Origin: Amblyornis subalaris
Lineage: Eukaryota; Chordata; Aves; Passeriformes; Ptilonorhynchidae
Length of the DNA stretch: 64,000 bases
Direction of reading: 5' to 3'
Assembly: GCA_018881555.1 (NCBI GenBank)
Contig: JACAXG010000009.1
Location: forward strand, 13,601,326 to 13,665,325
In this document: in pieces, positions 27,301-34,560 of the stretch
How the letters are laid out: each line of letters opens with the position of its first letter
Numbering within the stretch: position 1 is the first letter of the stretch
Made by a program: the position numbers and the translations under genes
The notes under the pieces: generated by a model
The model's database searches: none
The model's input: the letters and a program-made list of their open reading frames with translations, nothing else
Told to the model about the DNA's origin: nothing

Positions 27301-30300
27301 ACTTGTAGATGTGGTGCTTAGGGATATGGTTTAGTGGTGAACTTTGCAGTGCTGGGTTAACAGTCTGATCTGATGATCTTAAAAGTCTTTTCCAAAACTG
27401 GGTTGATTCAGCCTACAGAAGAGACAATTTCAGAGGGACCAAAGCAACAGAGCCAGGCTCTTGACTGAGGTATATGTAAGATAACAAGAGATAATGACAC
27501 AAACTGAAACGGTGGTAGGTTTCTAGTGGACAGGAGATTAAAAAGCATCACTGTGTGGGCAATGAAGCAGAATAGGTCGTCCAGAGAGGTCGTGCAGTCC
27601 CCATCCCTGGAGTGTGAGAGTTGACAAGTCTCCCATAGCTCACTTCCCACACTAAACAGGGGTGAACTAAAAACTCATTGTAACCAGACAGAAATACTCA
27701 TTTCACAAACACTAAGTCTAGAAATCTATCAAACATCAGATGCAATACTAGTAGTCTGTAATACACAGGAGACTAACTTTACTACTAGAAAATTAATTAC
27801 AGGATCAATTTTGATACAAAATTATATTTAGAAGTCTGTAATTCTTTCCTTAAATAAAAGACCATGAATCACTCTGGAATGAGTTACCACACAAATTCAA
27901 ACATCGCTCCTGCAAATTAAAGGCTGTGATTAAACTGATGTGACTCCATTGACTTCAAAATCTCATTTTGGTAGAGCTTATACCAGCTAAGATTTGTCCT
28001 AGGATTCCAAACTATGTTTGATAAATTAAGGGGCATATACAAACCTTCATATTTATCAGCCACTGAAAAATGAAGAAGTTCAAATAACAGGCTGTTACAT
28101 ATCTTTACTTGCATTAAATAGTAGATGAAAATCCAACCAAGGTAGCTTATCTTTTAGTAACTATCACAACCACTTAGCCTTTGCACATCATAAAATAAAC
28201 ACCTTAACATAAACCACATCAGCTTCTCTCTCTTACAGGTATACGCCTAACACGTTTTTTAGATTTTCTACCTGAAAAATTGTGAATCCTTGAATCTCCC
28301 TGAATCCTTCTCTTCTCATGCAACTTTTTTAATGGCAAAACCAATTTCCAGATTTGTCATTATTGTGGTTAGGTAACGCTCTACATCTCTCTCCTGTCAA
28401 TGTTCTGCAATTTGAGCGCTTTTTCTACTCATCTACTTGGATGTGATCCACAACATCCTGGCTTCTCTGCGAAAGATCTGAGATCCTTGTAGCTGCTGTT
28501 CAGCCAAAGAACAACAGAAGAAAAGCCTTTCTTAAAGCCTTTCACTAGCTCCTGCAGCAAGTTTGTGACAAATTCCAGCATTCCTCCTATGTTTGTCAGT
28601 ACTCAGTCAGGTTTCTGAAAAGAAATTGAGAATGAGGTTCAGCAAATTCACATTTATTAACTAAGGAAATTGTAAAGAAGATGCACTTACGTACATGTAG
28701 CCTATGATAGAGAGTCCAGTAACACATACACCTTGACAGTGGATATAAGTAGATATATTCAAAACTAAGAGACATGTGGATCAAAGAAAAAAAAAAGCTG
28801 AATATAAAACTGCAAAATGTTTTCAGAGTAGTTTCATCTAAAATACCACTTTGCCTCTTGCTAGAGATCTGTCTCTTGGAATCCAGTACTGCATATGTTC
28901 TGAATAAACACATCCAACTAGGACAAACTTCTTTGTGCACGCTACTGCACAAAACAAAAATAAACTACAAAAATAGCTAGTTCTCATTGACACCAAATTA
29001 AGTTTTTTACCTTTTTTTCTTATATATTCTCTGTAATTTTTACACATATAGTTGTAGTTTTGCACCCTTTTTCCCAGTACTTTTCCCTGCCCTCATAGGC
29101 AGAAAGACAAAACACATTCCAAGGCCCTATCCTATCTTGGTTCTCTGGTCTTGAGACTAGCTCTTCAAACATATTTTTATAAACAAAGTTAGTTCTCGTC
29201 TGGGGGGGGGTGTTTAGAAGGGATTAGAACAAGGGGGAAATTACCTCACAAATTACAATTCTAATTCGTGATTCTTGTCAGATATGCTAATTTGCAAAAT
29301 CTATAAAAATTGTATACATGTCACGTGGGTGTGCATTTTTTGGCGTTTTCCCCCTGACAAATTGTGCACCTAAGGACCGTTATAAAGGTAACCCCTTTTT
29401 ATCACCCTAACTGTGTCTGGCTCGTGATTTTAGGGTCCGCGGGAGAAAGGCATCATCATAAGGAGCAATCCCACGGAATTTGTAGCAGTCTCATACTTTT
29501 CGATAAAGTTGCTAAGCAAGGATCTTAAAAATTATTAATTTTCAATTACAGACTCTAATCCAGCATTAAAACTTAATGCAAATGTGAACCTTGGCCTAAG
29601 AGGCAAAGCAAGGCTAAAGAGATTACACACCTACAGTGAGTTCCTACAGGATGCAGAGCAATTTGGTTCCAATCCAGTGAAGTACTCAAGTACATGCTTA
29701 ACTTTAAATGCATGGGCATGAGGATGATGGAAATATTTATATATGCCTAATGTTAAATATGTCATTAAGTGCTTTACTGGGTTAGGGCCAGAAAGCTCAG
29801 TACCTTACAGGAATGAGTTCAGAGCAGACTAGGTAGCAGTGGCATAGCAGGCAATTCAGGACCCCAAATACCCTGGGCTAAGTCCCTCTTGCAGTGTCCT
29901 ATAGAGAAACGCAATGCCAACACAGCACAAATAAATACAGCTGTGTGAGTGTAGAGGGGTAAGAGGATGTAGAAGATGCACCTTAAGAGCCTTAAGGTAA
30001 TCAGAATAATAACAGAAATCTGAAGGATGACAAAATGAGAAGAAAAACAAACTGCCACTGCTCCCTAATCTATACGCAAGCTATAAATTGTACTCGTGCA
30101 GTGAAAAAATCCCTCTACTTTCAATTCCTACATAAACTGACAGTCCATGTCTGGGATCCATGTACTTCATCACATCACACCTAAGCTCCAGCATTCAAAT
30201 GTACCCAGCAGAGAAGACTAAGACCTGCAGCACCCTACAACACATGGTACCAGCAATGCAAAAGCCCGACTGACATTCAGCACAGTCCATTCACCACAAG

Positions 30301-33300
30301 CACCAGAGAGGTCTTGCACTCCAAGCGCTCATAACACTGCAACACATTCCTTTGCTCAAGACCAACACTGTCTTTAAAAGACTGGACTTTAAAGCATGTG
30401 TTAAATACCATTGCTTGCTGCCATTCCTACACATCATAATACAATGTCCTCCTGACAGCTCCGTGCTGCAAGGCACTCCTTTCTGGCCAGAGCCACTGCT
30501 AGCTATTGCACACACTGCTACAAACTGCACACCGATGGACGTGCCACACTCCATCTTTCTGTCAGCTCTGAAGCCCGTGTGTTTCTGAGTTCAAGAACAG
30601 TATATTTCATGGTTGCAGGGACTCCCATACTTTGGTGAGAGACAGTAGAAGGATCTTGTCTGAAACCACCCAGAAGCAGCAGCATATGGGCCTGTCATCT
30701 CCAAACTTATTCTGCAATAGCCTAGCCTAACCTTCTGTAGTATAAAAAAATATTAAAGCTGAACTACATGCATTTATTTCTATGTTTATACACCATAAGC
30801 ACATATAATTAGGTGCTTATACTTAAAAAGGAAAGCTAATTAGCCGTGTAATGTTACAGGTCATATTACTTCACAGGACCCAGATGTCCTGCTATCTCAC
30901 AAAATATTAAAATACCGCTTTTCTCTCAGTGGTAAACTGCATTTCTTATGCCAAAATATCATGATCAATAACATCACCATAGTAAGGGACATAAGGTTAA
31001 GTAAGCAAACCTTTTAATGATTATTGAAGTTGAGATTCTTCAGCATTGTTTCCAAATATAATTAAGTTTCCAGCAGGGATGAGCCTTTTGGGACATGAAA
31101 GTAACTCTGGAGTCACAGGAGTCTGATCTTAATGGGACCAATCCTGAAACAAGTGGATCATTGATTTTTCATGTTCAGGCCCTGAGAGCAACGGGGACAG
31201 GGCATTGCCCTGCACGCAGAAATATGTGCCTCACCTTACCTGCATTATGTTACTCTATGAAATCCATGAGACTCTCCTGAAATTTCCTGCCTGAGGTTTC
31301 ATGCAGTGTTTCTAAAGGACCTACTGCCCACAGAAGTTTCTTTTTCTGTTTTGTTTAGCAGGCTCAGAAAGCGCTTGGCTAAGAAACTTCACGAGTAATT
31401 AGGAACAAGCAATACAAACTAAAATGTCAATGAGCAAATAGGGATTTCGGGATCAGGATGGTACTTCAAATTCATTCAGGAACTTTGCCTTGTGGGACCA
31501 CACAAAACATGCAGTAAACTAGCACTGGAAATCAAAGGATTTGGCTCTGGCTCCGTAGTAAGTTTCACTATTTACTTCAGCACAGTTGTCTCACCCACAT
31601 ATGGGCTTCTCATTCACAACCACGTCCTCTAACACTGGCAATAGTCTCACAGCTCAGTAGGGAGATGAGCAGACTGAATCACACGTGCCCTCTGGTAGTC
31701 TGTGTTTGGAAAAATCTTAGCACTGCACTTCGTTATGAGTTAGATTTGGGAAGCCAAGGAGTGACAGTAAATCTACTGCACTTCTTTCAAGAACTTTCCA
31801 AGAAACTTCTATCATACCACATCAAGGGTTCAGAAGTTTAGCTGCAAAGTCCCTGGATGGTGTGGGAACCGCAAAAAGCTTAGGGCTTGCTTTATGATGC
31901 CTTGCTTGATCCCCTATGGTTCTCCTTGATACTTTTTAGTGGTCCTTTTGCCACAGCTCCGGGAAGTCTTCTGAGTGCAACTTAAAAGCATGGACAGGCC
32001 TTGCAAAAGCACCTTCCTCATCGGAATTACATTTTTACCTTCTTGAATGTAACTTTTAAGTAATTTCTTTATTACTGAGGCCACAGCAGCGCCAGTAGCC
32101 TTGCCCATCCTGCCCTCCATGTGCCTAGCTCACCCTCAAATGGAGGAAGGAGCTGAAGAGAGTGTTACTGAAGTAGGTGACATGGGGACCTCCATGGGAT
32201 ATTACTGTCTGTGAAAATGTAACCACTGCAACAACAAACAGGTATCACCTATGGTTGTCTGCTGCACATAAGGGTTTGAGGAGGCAGCTGCGAGAGCCCT
32301 CCCAGGCAAGATCAATCCTGGGAGGCTTGGGAAATACCTACCACTGAACAAGCAGCCATAGATAACTAGTGAGTGACAGGGATAACAGTGCACACAGCCC
32401 AGTGCACAGGAGTCAATTTGACAGGCTTTTTTTCATTTCTGATGTAGCTGCAACGACATGAGATGTGAATGCACAGAATAAGGTAGGAAATGCTTTATCT
32501 AGGCTGTATGGAAAATAAAATGAAATATGACTAATCCTAGGCAGAACACGACACATTGAGCGAGGAGCCTAAGACTCAGGCCTCAGCCTAAGACCCAGGA
32601 TGCCCTCAGGTGTTCCCTCAGACATGTCTTTCCCAACAGGTCCGTGGGAAGTATACTCCAGGATCTGGTAAGGGATCAGCTTTTTAGAAACAGAAAGAGC
32701 TGGAGAAATCACTAAGGCTGACAGAGCCAGCCACGGCTGATATGCAAAGCCTGGTGTGGCTCTGAAGTTTCCTGCAAACTTCATGTGCCTCCAGGTCAGG
32801 GACACCCCATGAATCATGCACAGGGACACCAGTCATAACAATAGCAGTGTCAACAAGGGAGGGCAGGATGAAAGCTTAGCAAAATGATGTCCAGACTTAC
32901 GCAGCTCTTCCCATTCATATTGAAGTGCGTGGATGCACAGGCTTGCTCCTTCATCTCCTCCATCCCGAAGATGCAGACAGCGGTGGTGTTCCAGGCCTTG
33001 GCGTTGTGGCTGTGGCGGAAGACACCCACCCACCAGCCCCGCTCACTCTGGCGGACGAGGCTTGAGGAAATAATGAGGCTCCTGCACCCGCAGTCCAAAT
33101 AGACGTGCCCTTGCAAAGTAAGGCCACCCTCCGAGGGGCGCAGCTGGCGGAGGACAGCCATGCTGGGTGGCTCCGTGTTATTGCCCAACCTGGCCTTCAA
33201 CGTGTAGTAGGGAAAGAAAAGGTGATCTCCCCACTGGAGCGCGTCAACAAAGTGCAAAGGCTCCTCTCTGCGCTTGATGATGCCCAGCTCTTCCTTGGAC

Positions 33301-33848
33301 TTCAGGTTGACCATGCTGCGCACCGTGATGACGGTCTCCTTGTCCGACTTCGAGGGCTCACAGTGCAGGTGGTTTGTGTCAGCGCTGGTTGAGTAGGTGG
33401 CCGCCACGGCCAGGTACCAGGCGCCGGCCTGCTGGAAGACGACGCCGGCGGTGGAGCCGTCGGGCAGGCAACTGACCACCTCGCTTTGGTTCAAGCGCTG
33501 CCGGTAGGACGGCTGCTCCCACACCTGGCAGGCGCCGCCATCCTGGGTCCAGCCGGTCAGCAGGATGCCCACCCCACCGGCCTCCTCGTAGTACAGCAGC
33601 AGGTTGCTGCGCATGCCGGGGGGCTCCCCGCAGCCCTGTCCCGTCGCCGGCACCACGCGGCGGCTGAACCGCAGCTCGGGCCGCAGCTCGTAGAGGCAGC
33701 TGCCGCCCGCCACCAGCACGGCGCCGCCGCTCACCTCGATGTTGTCGATGGGGGCCCCCGGCAGCTCGAAGCTCTGGGGTCCGGCGGCGCCCGCCAGCGC
33801 CGCCAGCAGGGGCAGCGCCCAGCTGAGGGCGGGCGGCGGCGCCGCCAT
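222..33848 (-). CDS. PLXNC1: PLXNC1 (plexin C1), 5' half of gene: 12 coding exons, 725 residues, 3' end outside window
   Basis: Single-pass plasma-membrane receptor of the plexin family. In mammals PLXNC1 binds semaphorin 7A and signals through an intracellular RasGAP-like domain to modulate integrin adhesion and cell shape. The CDS is join(complement) of 32901-33848, 22493-22615, 21016-21150, 18903-19003, 13673-13787, 12517-12661, 9033-9102, 7600-7675, 7419-7472, 2794-2933, 1573-1752 and 222-309. All introns are GT-AG and the phases join without a break over 2175 nt. Order seen: signal peptide (1-22), sema (about 25-400), PSI-1 (about 409-445), spacer, PSI-2 (about 546-580), IPT-1 (about 590-696), start of IPT-2 (697 on). 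The match to mammalian plexin C1 rests on remembered family features: SNCPEV, the DPYCGWC PSI core, SIEP at the start of the first IPT, and VLNDTQM. The downstream exons, including the membrane segment, lie left of position 1. Assignment to PLXNC1 rather than another plexin is confident; the exact ends of exons 8-10 are less so. Confidence 0.93.
310..1572 (-). other. PLXNC1 intron 11
   Basis: An intron of 1263 bp. Next to exon 12 its minus-strand 3' end has a T/G-rich tract (the A-rich run at 312-340 on the plus strand). No repeats or further exons recognised. Short plus-strand open frames at 571-861 and 906-1148 show no recognisable protein. Confidence 0.6.
1573..1752 (-). CDS. PLXNC1: PLXNC1 exon 11: end of IPT-1, start of IPT-2
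   Basis: The exon is 180 nt, phase 2 in and phase 2 out (residues 636-696). The acceptor is TTGTCCAG|CAT and the donor GGATCAG|GTAAAC. It reads VLNDTQMTFALPPTRKE, then CIQANGKKCS and SLPSC. This is the closing half of IPT-1, and the final TSWI leads into the next IPT strand. It is one of the best-conserved parts of the gene in the window. Confidence 0.93.
1753..2793 (-). other. PLXNC1 intron 10, with a pyrimidine-rich tract at 2081-2190
   Basis: An intron of 1041 bp. About 110 bases at 2081-2190 are almost entirely C and T on the plus strand, a purine run on the gene strand. The rest is unremarkable. Confidence 0.6.
2794..2933 (-). CDS. PLXNC1: PLXNC1 exon 10: first IPT/TIG domain
   Basis: The exon is 140 nt, phase 0 in and phase 2 out (residues 590-636). 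The acceptor is TTTCCTAATAG|CAT and the donor GACGT|GTGAGT. It contains SIEPLWISTLGKSEITVKG and NFTRASGIKLILTG, the standard opening strands of a plexin IPT domain, clearly plexin C1-like. The donor could also be read two bases earlier, but only this choice keeps the frame into exon 11. Confidence 0.9.
2934..7418 (-). other. PLXNC1 intron 9
   Basis: An intron of 4485 bp, mixed composition and more GC-rich at 4050-5750. It contains a GTT microsatellite at 7031-7052 and a possible unused or alternative 72-nt exon at 6642-6713 (see findings). Several short open frames between 4050 and 5530 lie on both strands and match nothing I know. Confidence 0.55.
7031..7052. repeat. (TTG)n microsatellite
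   Basis: Seven tandem TTG units inside PLXNC1 intron 9. On the gene strand the repeat reads CAA. Confidence 0.9.
7419..7472 (-). CDS. PLXNC1: PLXNC1 exon 9: end of PSI-2 and linker
   Basis: The exon is 54 nt (18 codons, residues 572-589), phase 0 to 0, and begins with DDCSS. It lies 127 bp downstream of exon 8. The acceptor has a run of more than ten T before CAG|GAT, among the best in the gene; the donor is ACAGAG|GTTAGT. Cys 574 would be the last PSI-2 cysteine. The Lys/Thr-rich linker is shorter than I recall in mammals. Confidence 0.72.
7600..7675 (-). CDS. PLXNC1: PLXNC1 exon 8: second PSI domain, core (divergent)
   Basis: The exon is 76 nt, phase 2 in and phase 0 out (residues 546-571). 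The acceptor, TTTCTGTATTACCAG|CTG, has a good pyrimidine tract; the donor is TGCCAG|GTGAAG. Cysteines fall at 547, 550, 556, 559 and 570. This fits a PSI domain in position and cysteine content, but the usual G-C-x-W-C core is missing: the only tryptophan follows CGSCE. The exon was identified by phase, splice signals and cysteines more than by sequence identity, so its 5' end could differ slightly. Confidence 0.7.
7676..9032 (-). other. PLXNC1 intron 7
   Basis: An intron of 1357 bp, AT-rich. No repeat or extra exon recognised. The 66-codon minus-strand frame at 8114-8314 has no plexin-like content. Confidence 0.6.
9033..9102 (-). CDS. PLXNC1: PLXNC1 exon 7: end of the spacer domain
   Basis: The exon is 70 nt, phase 1 in and phase 2 out (residues 523-546). 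The acceptor is TTTTTCCAG|ATT and the donor GAAAAA|GTAAGA. A second open frame exists in the same stretch, but only the phase that continues exon 6 gives a recognisable match, around SRSWNIT (mammalian GSWNLS by memory). The split last codon joins exon 8 to give Asn-Cys, as expected at the entry to PSI-2. Confidence 0.8.
9103..12516 (-). other. PLXNC1 intron 6
   Basis: An intron of 3414 bp. No repeat family recognised. It contains isolated splice-like sequences at 10255 and 10607-10691 that do not fit the reading frame of the gene (see rejected items). Confidence 0.6.
12517..12661 (-). CDS. PLXNC1: PLXNC1 exon 6: spacer between PSI-1 and PSI-2
   Basis: The exon is 145 nt, starting in phase 0 and ending after one base of an Asp codon (residues 475-523). 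The acceptor, TTGTTTTATAG|GTT, has a T-rich tract; the donor is AACG|GTATGT. The stretch reads as an atypical immunoglobulin-like/IPT-like spacer strand, with SSCFCNLTTP near its end. This matches by position the Cys-Thr-Cys motif I recall in mammalian plexin C1. Overall conservation is low. Confidence 0.85.
12662..13672 (-). other. PLXNC1 intron 5
   Basis: An intron of 1011 bp, AT-rich, with one ambiguous base at 13514. Two opposed open frames (13080-13427 minus, 13104-13325 plus) have AT-driven composition and no recognisable content. Confidence 0.6.
13673..13787 (-). CDS. PLXNC1: PLXNC1 exon 5: end of PSI-1 and linker
   Basis: The exon is 115 nt. Its first base completes the Arg codon split from exon 4, then 38 codons follow (residues 437-474) to a phase 0 end. 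The acceptor is ATACTTTTAG|GTG and the donor TATCAG|GTATGT. It supplies the last PSI-1 cysteines (437 and 443) and a moderately conserved linker. A sequon lies at NIS. Confidence 0.88.
13788..18902 (-). other. PLXNC1 intron 4, holding a CR1 remnant
   Basis: An intron of 5115 bp, AT-rich, with an ambiguous base at 17402. The only recognisable insert is the CR1 fragment at about 17500-17930. The rest shows nothing I can name. Confidence 0.6.
17500..17930 (+). mobile_element. CR1 non-LTR retrotransposon fragment, ORF2 reverse-transcriptase region
   Basis: The fragment is antisense to PLXNC1, in intron 4. The text around 17500-17560 follows the CR1 ORF2 stretch that precedes the polymerase active site. 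At 17596-17619 the bases still encode a degraded A-D-D-T-K-L-G, from the family's conserved (F/Y)ADD motif. At about 17788-17825 comes the GPGG/DLG-like block. The reading frame is broken many times, both ends are missing, and I see no target-site duplication. Confidence 0.7.
18903..19003 (-). CDS. PLXNC1: PLXNC1 exon 4: first PSI domain, N-terminal part
   Basis: The exon is 101 nt, starting in phase 0 and ending after two bases of an Arg codon. The acceptor is GTTTCAG|GTG and the donor CGAAG|GTATCT, which is weaker than its neighbours. Residues 403-436 include VRRIPVANC and the PSI core DPYCGWC, with cysteines at 411, 420, 428 and 431. PSI domains form a cysteine knot that positions the sema propeller on the stalk. 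Confidence 0.93.
19004..21015 (-). other. PLXNC1 intron 3
   Basis: An intron of 2012 bp. A more GC-rich patch at 20260-20500 contains a plus-strand frame of 82 codons that I do not recognise. Otherwise AT-rich with no visible repeats. Confidence 0.6.
21016..21150 (-). CDS. PLXNC1: PLXNC1 exon 3: end of sema domain
   Basis: The exon is 135 nt (45 codons, residues 358-402), phase 0 to 0. The acceptor is CATGTTTTAG|GCT and the donor AATAAG|GTAAGT. It encodes SNCPEVLYEIEEET followed by DPVNNNYIYLSSANK, the last sema blade before the PSI domain. This segment is strongly conserved with mammalian plexin C1. Confidence 0.93.
21151..22492 (-). other. PLXNC1 intron 2
   Basis: An intron of 1342 bp, AT-rich. 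Nothing further recognised. Confidence 0.6.
22493..22615 (-). CDS. PLXNC1: PLXNC1 exon 2: sema domain, later blades
   Basis: The exon is 123 nt (41 codons, residues 317-357), phase 0 to 0. The acceptor is GATTTTCAG|GAG and the donor CTGAAG|GTAAGC. It encodes the sema stretch containing LIHSGL, VAVYGTVVLNR and LFLGTDDGQLLK, which is typical of plexin blade 6-7 segments. The exon 1/2 junction is some eight residues shorter than my memory of mammalian plexin C1, so a small lineage difference sits just before this exon. Confidence 0.92.
25700..27420 (+). mobile_element. Degraded CR1 retrotransposon with traces of ORF1, ORF2 and 3' UTR
   Basis: The copy is antisense to PLXNC1, in intron 1. In order on the plus strand: 25700-26300 resembles CR1 ORF1, with a worn esterase-like block around 26157-26290 (HYPLLYIHTDT type, where the family has D-Y-Y-P-L-L-x-x-H-V-G-T). 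At 26330-26410 comes an ORF2 endonuclease-end block (SDALLDLLLTNKEELTGD type). At 26740-26880 is the region before the reverse transcriptase (GNKKSFHYH type). At 27165-27295 is the start of the reverse transcriptase (GKIMEKILFE, SLTNL). At 27300-27420 is the 3' UTR (gatgtggtgcttagggata). The catalytic reverse-transcriptase core has been deleted. Stops and frameshifts are frequent, and there is one N at 26445. Non-functional. Confidence 0.75.
27421..27650 (+). mobile_element. Second CR1 3' fragment next to the first
   Basis: The sequence restarts in a more upstream part of the CR1 3' region: the sequence around caacagagccaggctctt, then gataatgacacaaactg, and the cagagaggtcgtgcagtc block near 27580. 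It therefore cannot be a simple continuation of the copy before it. Either a separate insertion or a rearranged piece. Confidence 0.65.
29190..29550 (+). mobile_element. Possible solo LTR (unassigned)
   Basis: A G-run at about 29200, a composition unlike the flanks, a TATA-like TATAAAG near 29382, and CG dinucleotides (ggtccgcgggag near 29434) that are rare in the surrounding intron suggest an inserted LTR. I could not find convincing TG...CA ends or a target-site duplication, and I do not recognise the family. Confidence 0.3.
32901..33848 (-). CDS. PLXNC1: PLXNC1 exon 1: start codon, signal peptide and most of the sema domain
   Basis: The exon encodes residues 1-316. It begins at ATG 33848-33846 and ends in phase 0 at the donor AGCTGC|GTAAGT. 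Residues 1-22 form a classic signal peptide: a short neutral start, then a Leu/Ala core. From about residue 25 the sema beta-propeller begins (FELPG, then ELRPELRFSRRVVPATG). Ten or more cysteines are present, including the paired DCGC at 252-255, and a WWVGVF strand lies near 272. N-glycosylation sequons occur at NQS 120, NNT 223 and NTT 287. Without the intron, translation would run only about 16 more codons to a stop at 32850. The start was chosen because it is the only ATG giving a signal peptide in this frame. GC content is far above that of the other exons because the exon lies inside the CpG island. Confidence 0.95.
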
Positions 33849-34560
33849 GGGCGCGGGCTCGGCTCGGCGCCGCGGGGCGCCTCAGGCGGCGGCGGGCGGC
33901 GGGCGCTGCTGCGCCATGGTGCGCGGAGGGGCCGGCCGCGCTGCCGCCGCCGCCGCCGCTTCTCCCTGCGCCGCGGCCGGGCTGCGCGGGCGGGGAGTTC
34001 CTCTTTCGGGGCGGGGAGGAGGGGGTGCCTGCACGGGAGAGGTGGGCCGGGCTCCTCCGGGAGGGCTGCCGAGCCACCTCGCCGCCGTGCGCCGCCGCTC
34101 CCCTTCCGCCCCCCGGCCCCGCCGGCCCGCCTCGCCGCGGACGGTGGGCGGCGGCGGCGCCGCGGGAGCCCACCTCGGCCGCCGGGCTGCGGTGGGGCGG
34201 GGGCGGCCGCCTCGCAGTGGCGTGGCGGGACGCGGAGCGGAGCGAGACCCACCTCGCCCGGCGGTGCTCAGCACCCGGTCCCGCACGGAGACCCCTCCGG
34301 AGCGCCGGGGCAGAGGGATCCCCCCGGGGCAGGGCGGCCCCCGTGCACCCGCTTTGCCTCGCTCCTGGCCCGGCTGAAGCGGCCCGGCGGGTACTGGGCG
34401 AACAGGGGTGAAGGTGCTAAGCGGGGGCAGCCGGTGGCCCGGTCCGCTGGCGGGTGCCTGGTGTGGGCGTGGGGTCAGACTGCTGGGCACCGGCAGCTCC
34501 GGCTGCGAGCTCGGAAACCCGTCTTGTCCCCGTTCAAATGCACCGTAGAACCGCCCTGCA
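33849..34560 (-). promoter_or_regulatory. PLXNC1: PLXNC1 5' UTR and presumed CpG-island promoter
   Basis: This stretch is very GC-rich and CpG-dense. It continues a CpG island that covers exon 1, total about 32940-34560. GC-box-like runs (GGGGCGGGG type) occur near 34010 and 34190-34205, and a short GCC repeat at about 33940-33960. No TATA box is visible. The transcription start cannot be placed from sequence alone. Long open frames on both strands here (up to 383 codons) are expected from base composition and are not genes. Confidence 0.75.
33882..33917 (-). other. Upstream ORF, 11 codons plus stop, ahead of the PLXNC1 start
   Basis: The first ATG above the main start is at 33917-33915 in the context ACCATGG (A at -3, G at +4), which is stronger than the main start (CCCATGG). 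It reads 11 codons, rich in Pro and Ala, to a TGA at 33884-33882, 33 bases before the main ATG and in another frame. If the transcript starts upstream of it, it would be expected to reduce initiation at the main start. Whether it is in the mRNA is unknown. Confidence 0.5.

Larger units (their letters stand above)
22616..32900 (-). other. PLXNC1 intron 1 (10.3 kb)
   Basis: The longest intron in the window. It contains a short GT run near 23080, two CR1 pieces (25700-27650) and an LTR-like stretch near 29190-29550. The remaining sequence (22616-25690, 27660-29180, 29560-32900) shows no exon or repeat that I can name. First introns often hold enhancers, but none can be identified from sequence alone. 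Confidence 0.6.
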
